From positions 1 to 64,000 of the forward strand of contig JAUMUT010000004.1 of the NCBI GenBank assembly GCA_030530525.1: a stretch of 64,000 nt of DNA, given 5' to 3'. Below are positions 61,548-64,000 of this stretch, piece by piece; position 1 is the stretch's first letter, and every line of letters starts with the position of its first letter. The notes beneath the pieces were generated by a model. That model saw only the letters and a list, made by a program, of their open reading frames with translations. It made no database searches and was not told the origin of the DNA. Source of the DNA: Capnocytophaga sp. Lineage in GTDB: Bacteria > Bacteroidota > Bacteroidia > Flavobacteriales > Flavobacteriaceae. A program made the translations under genes and the position numbers.

Positions 61548-62939
61548 TTAGTAGCCTAAAATCTTCAACATATCTTCTGCTTTTTGTTGCTCCATAAATA
61601 AGCGCGAGAAGGTTTCGCCATTCTTATCTTTGTCTATCAGCACGATTTTCGGTTGTGGGATAAGGCAGTGTTGCAATCCGCCAATACCTCCGATACTATC
61701 TTGGTATGCGCCAGTGTTAAAAAACCCGATGTATAGAGGTTTATTCTTGTTGTACTTGGGCAAATAAATAGCGTTCATATTTTGTTCGCTATTGTAATAG
61801 TCGTCGCCATCACAGGTAAGACCACCTAAGAGTACGCGCTCGTACTCATCATTCCATCGGTTAATTGGCAAGAGTACGAACCTCTTGTTTATCGCCCAAG
61901 AATCGGGTAACGTAGTGATGAAAGAGGAGTTTATCATATTCCACTTCTCTCTATCATTTTGTTGTTTTTGGTACATTATCTCATAGATGGCTCCGCCAGC
62001 CTCTCCAACTGTAAAACTTCCAAATTCTGTGAATATATTAGGCACAGGAACTTTCTCTTGGTCGCAAGCTATCTTTATCTGACGGATAATTTCATCTACC
62101 ATATATGAATAATCGTATTCAAAAGCCAAAGAACTCTTTATCGGGAATCCGCCCCCGATGTTTAAGCTATCCAATTCTGGCGCAACTCGTTTGAGTTGTA
62201 TATATACTTTTAAACATTTTAGTAATTCGTTCCAGTAATAGGCATTATCTTTTATTCCTGTATTGATGAAAAAGTGTAACATTTTGAGTTTCACTTTCTT
62301 ATTATCTTTTATTTCTCGGTTATAGAAAGGAACAATGTTTTTGTAACCTATCCCCAGCCTACTGGTATAGAATTCTGAACGCGGATCTTCTTCAGAGGCA
62401 ATTCGTATTCCTATATTATAATCGCCTTTAACCTTTTGGTCAAAAAGATTTATCTCTTCATAATTATCAATAATAGGCATACATTTTTCATATCCGCGAT
62501 TGATTAAATCGGCAATACCATCAATGTACGCATCTCGCTTGAAGCCATTACAAATAATATAGTTTTCTTTGGTTAATTTTCCTTCTTGGATAAGGTTGTT
62601 AATGATGTCAATATCAAAAGCGGAAGAAGTTTCCATATGGATATCGTTCTTCAAGGCTTCCATCATAACGTGTTTAAAATGAGAGCTTTTGGTGCAGTAG
62701 CAATAATTGTATTCTCCTTTATATTTATGTTTTTTTATAGCCTTTTCAAACCATTTTTTAGCTCTTTGAATATTTTCAGAAATTCGTGGAAGGTACATAA
62801 ATTTTAAAGGAGCTCCGTAGGTACGAACTAGTTCCATAAGGTCTATATCGTGAAAACGGAGTTCGTCGCCTTCCAATTTGAATTCATCTTGTGGAAAATA
62901 ATATGTTTGGTCAATTAGGTCAATATATTTATTTTTCAT
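61548..62939 (-). CDS. speA: arginine decarboxylase (biosynthetic, PLP-dependent)
   Basis: PLP enzyme of 463 aa of the alanine-racemase-fold ADC/ODC type that makes agmatine from arginine in polyamine synthesis. The barrel-start Lys region is NYCYCTKSSHFKHV, with LNIGGGFPIKSSLAFEYDY (the Gly loop for PLP phosphate) and the C-terminal GLTCDGDDYYNSEQNM (Cys and Asp at the active site). No agmatinase gene lies next to it. It has a long upstream gap with hairpins. Confidence 0.85.
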   Translation of the reverse strand: MKNKYIDLIDQTYYFPQDEFKLEGDELRFHDIDLMELVRTYGAPLKFMYLPRISENIQRAKKWFEKAIKKHKYKGEYNYCYCTKSSHFKHVMMEALKNDIHMETSSAFDIDIINNLIQEGKLTKENYIICNGFKRDAYIDGIADLINRGYEKCMPIIDNYEEINLFDQKVKGDYNIGIRIASEEDPRSEFYTSRLGIGYKNIVPFYNREIKDNKKVKLKMLHFFINTGIKDNAYYWNELLKCLKVYIQLKRVAPELDSLNIGGGFPIKSSLAFEYDYSYMVDEIIRQIKIACDQEKVPVPNIFTEFGSFTVGEAGGAIYEIMYQKQQNDREKWNMINSSFITTLPDSWAINKRFVLLPINRWNDEYERVLLGGLTCDGDDYYNSEQNMNAIYLPKYNKNKPLYIGFFNTGAYQDSIGGIGGLQHCLIPQPKIVLIDKDKNGETFSRLFMEQQKAEDMLKILGY

Positions 62940-63457
62940 TATTTAACAATTTTATTAACAAATTATTTTTATTTAAATAAAAATAGAAAAAAATTCTATT
63001 ATACTGAAAATGATAATAAAATTATCAAATACGTAAAGGGGAGAGTGACTTTATATAGGCTTCTCCTTGTATTTTTTTTATCAAAACCGAACGAAAATGT
63101 ATAAGGCTACATTTCATTTTGAAAAAAATCTTAGAAGTGTAATATTTCTTCATAAATAAAACATTCATAAACGTAACAGATTTTTCTTTGATTTTCAATG
63201 AATTATAAAATTAAAACGTACGGAAACAAATTGATGAAATAGAATGGGCAAAATTAAACATTTTATTGAAAAATAAAATAAAAAAGTATAAAAAAATCAA
63301 AGAAATTTTATTTAAAGAAAGTGTTATGTTAAATAAATGAAAAAATAATTTAAAATTAGCTTCTTTATATTAATTTTTTGTATGTTTGCCTCCGAAAAAG
63401 AAATAATTGGAATTGAAATTTTAACAACATTTTTTATCCTAATAAATATTTTGAAAA
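62940..63457. other. long upstream region of speA and the last gene
   Basis: No gene is visible in 518 bases. It holds a tight hairpin TGATAAT-AAA-ATTATCA (63011-63027), a partial hairpin at about 63036-63075, a 7-bp hairpin AAATGTA / TACATTT (about 63096-63116), a minus-strand TAATTTTG (63249-63256) that would give speA a leader of about 305 nt, and a plus-strand TATGTTTG (63381-63388) for the last gene. Confidence 0.55.
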
Positions 63458-64000
63458 ATGAAAAATATATTTTATATCGTTTTTTGCACTTTTTTGTTTT
63501 CTAAGCAAATATTTGCTCAAAATATAGAAGCGTTAAATACTCGTTATCAGACATTTACACAAGGTGATGTTTTGGTTATCGGGAATAACATTCTTAACAG
63601 ACAAACCAAAAAATGGAATGCAAATACCGAAAATAATAACCAAAAGCAAGAAATACGTATCAATGACGGAGCGTCAATGGAATATATAGACATAGATAAA
63701 GATTCTAAGACGTTTTCGTCAAGTTCTGCTACTTTGTTGCTTCCGTACGGGAAAAAAACAAATATTTTATTTGCGGGGCTTTATTGGGTAGCTACTTATC
63801 CTTACGAACGAGGAATTCTTCAAAATAAATCTTTTCTTGCTGAAAATGAGGAACGTAACGAAATAGAAGAAGTGTTGTTAAAACTCCCAAAAGAAGATTA
63901 TATTTCAGTAAAAGGGGAGGTGATTTTTGACGGAAGTACAGATGTGCATTATGTTGCCAATGCGCCTTATGTTGTGTTTGCAGATGTTACTACTTTATTG
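63458..64000 (+). CDS. large secreted protein, N-terminal part only (runs off window)
   Basis: An open frame of 181 codons starts with a signal peptide (MKNIFYIVFCTFLFS, cleavage near FAQ) and reaches the window edge without a stop. Features LVIGNNILNRQTKKWN, MEYIDIDKDSKTFSSSSATLLL and NILFAGLYWVATYP match the start of large Bacteroidota surface proteins (often with DUF11 repeats and a T9SS type B sorting signal). The C-terminus is not visible, so secretion by T9SS cannot be confirmed. Confidence 0.7.
   Translation, partial: MKNIFYIVFCTFLFSKQIFAQNIEALNTRYQTFTQGDVLVIGNNILNRQTKKWNANTENNNQKQEIRINDGASMEYIDIDKDSKTFSSSSATLLLPYGKKTNILFAGLYWVATYPYERGILQNKSFLAENEERNEIEEVLLKLPKEDYISVKGEVIFDGSTDVHYVANAPYVVFADVTTLL

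Noticed and set aside
1-64000. CRISPR array, prophage, insertion sequence, rRNA operon, secretion-system or biosynthetic gene cluster
   Set aside because: I looked for regular repeats, transposase or integrase motifs, rRNA sequence and NRPS/PKS domains and found none.

Overview
The window is strongly AT-rich chromosomal DNA from a member of the Bacteroidota, most likely family Flavobacteriaceae. Capnocytophaga or a close relative is my best guess, from gene order and from two DUF6261 genes. Support comes from the promoter pattern (TTTG or TTG, about 19 nt, then TAnnTTTG) repeated upstream of many genes, the near absence of Shine-Dalgarno sequences, RprX/RprY, MbnP/MbnH, DUF4369 and DUF6261 families, and flavobacterial gene neighbourhoods (panC beside a truncated starch-synthase-like gene; acyl-CoA reductase, serC and serA opposite a dicluster ferredoxin; acpP-fabF-rnc). 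The window is almost all core chromosome: I see no insertion sequence, prophage, CRISPR array or rRNA operon, and only one tRNA (Phe).

Layout. 0.1-4.1 kb: NamZ-type muramidase overlapping head to head with a LolE/FtsX-like permease, then a TIGR02757 protein and LolD-like ATPase. 4.2-8.2 kb: rprXY, coaE, a DUF4369 lipoprotein. 8.3-12 kb: serine synthesis (serA, serC), acyl-CoA reductase, divergent ferredoxin. 12-21 kb: BamA/TamA-like barrel, tRNA-Phe, then an envelope cluster (outer-membrane protein, TPR protein, lptC, a 51-aa membrane protein, CNNM/CorC protein, PpiD-like isomerase). 21-29 kb: fabI, SNF2 helicase, SpoU methyltransferase, panC, GlgA-like fragment, lytic transglycosylase. 29-33.7 kb: infB-nusA-rimP. 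33.8-38.8 kb: two tandem MbnP/MbnH pairs preceded by a repeat-rich intergenic region and a small Cys-motif protein. 39-47.6 kb: folK-deoxynucleoside kinase fusion, phosphopantetheinyl transferase, DUF4268, ZIP transporter, pyrD, CcoI-type copper ATPase and a divergent Crp/Fnr regulator. 47.8-55.2 kb: DUF6261, acetyltransferase, accA with a coupled 36-aa lipoprotein, trmB, clpS, rnc, fabF, acpP, OmpA. 55.4-64 kb: thioredoxin-like protein, C1 peptidase, trmD, second DUF6261, GNAT, speA, and the start of a large secreted protein cut by the window edge.

How they work together. Several blocks serve the cell envelope (NamZ, lytic transglycosylase, LptC, BamA-like protein, PpiD, OmpA, LolD/LolE) and fatty-acid synthesis (fabI, accA, fabF, acpP, a phosphopantetheinyl transferase). 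The most unusual block is the duplicated MbnP/MbnH module, which by family knowledge should make a copper-binding surface lipoprotein whose Trp is oxidised by a MauG-like dihaem enzyme. Each MbnP-to-MbnH junction carries a terminator-like hairpin, and the region upstream carries ordered direct and inverted repeats. Other points of note are divergent genes whose promoters lie in or against each other, a terminator-like hairpin in the rimP-nusA-infB leader, probable leaderless transcripts (folK, rprX), and two small genes absent from standard-length ORF lists.
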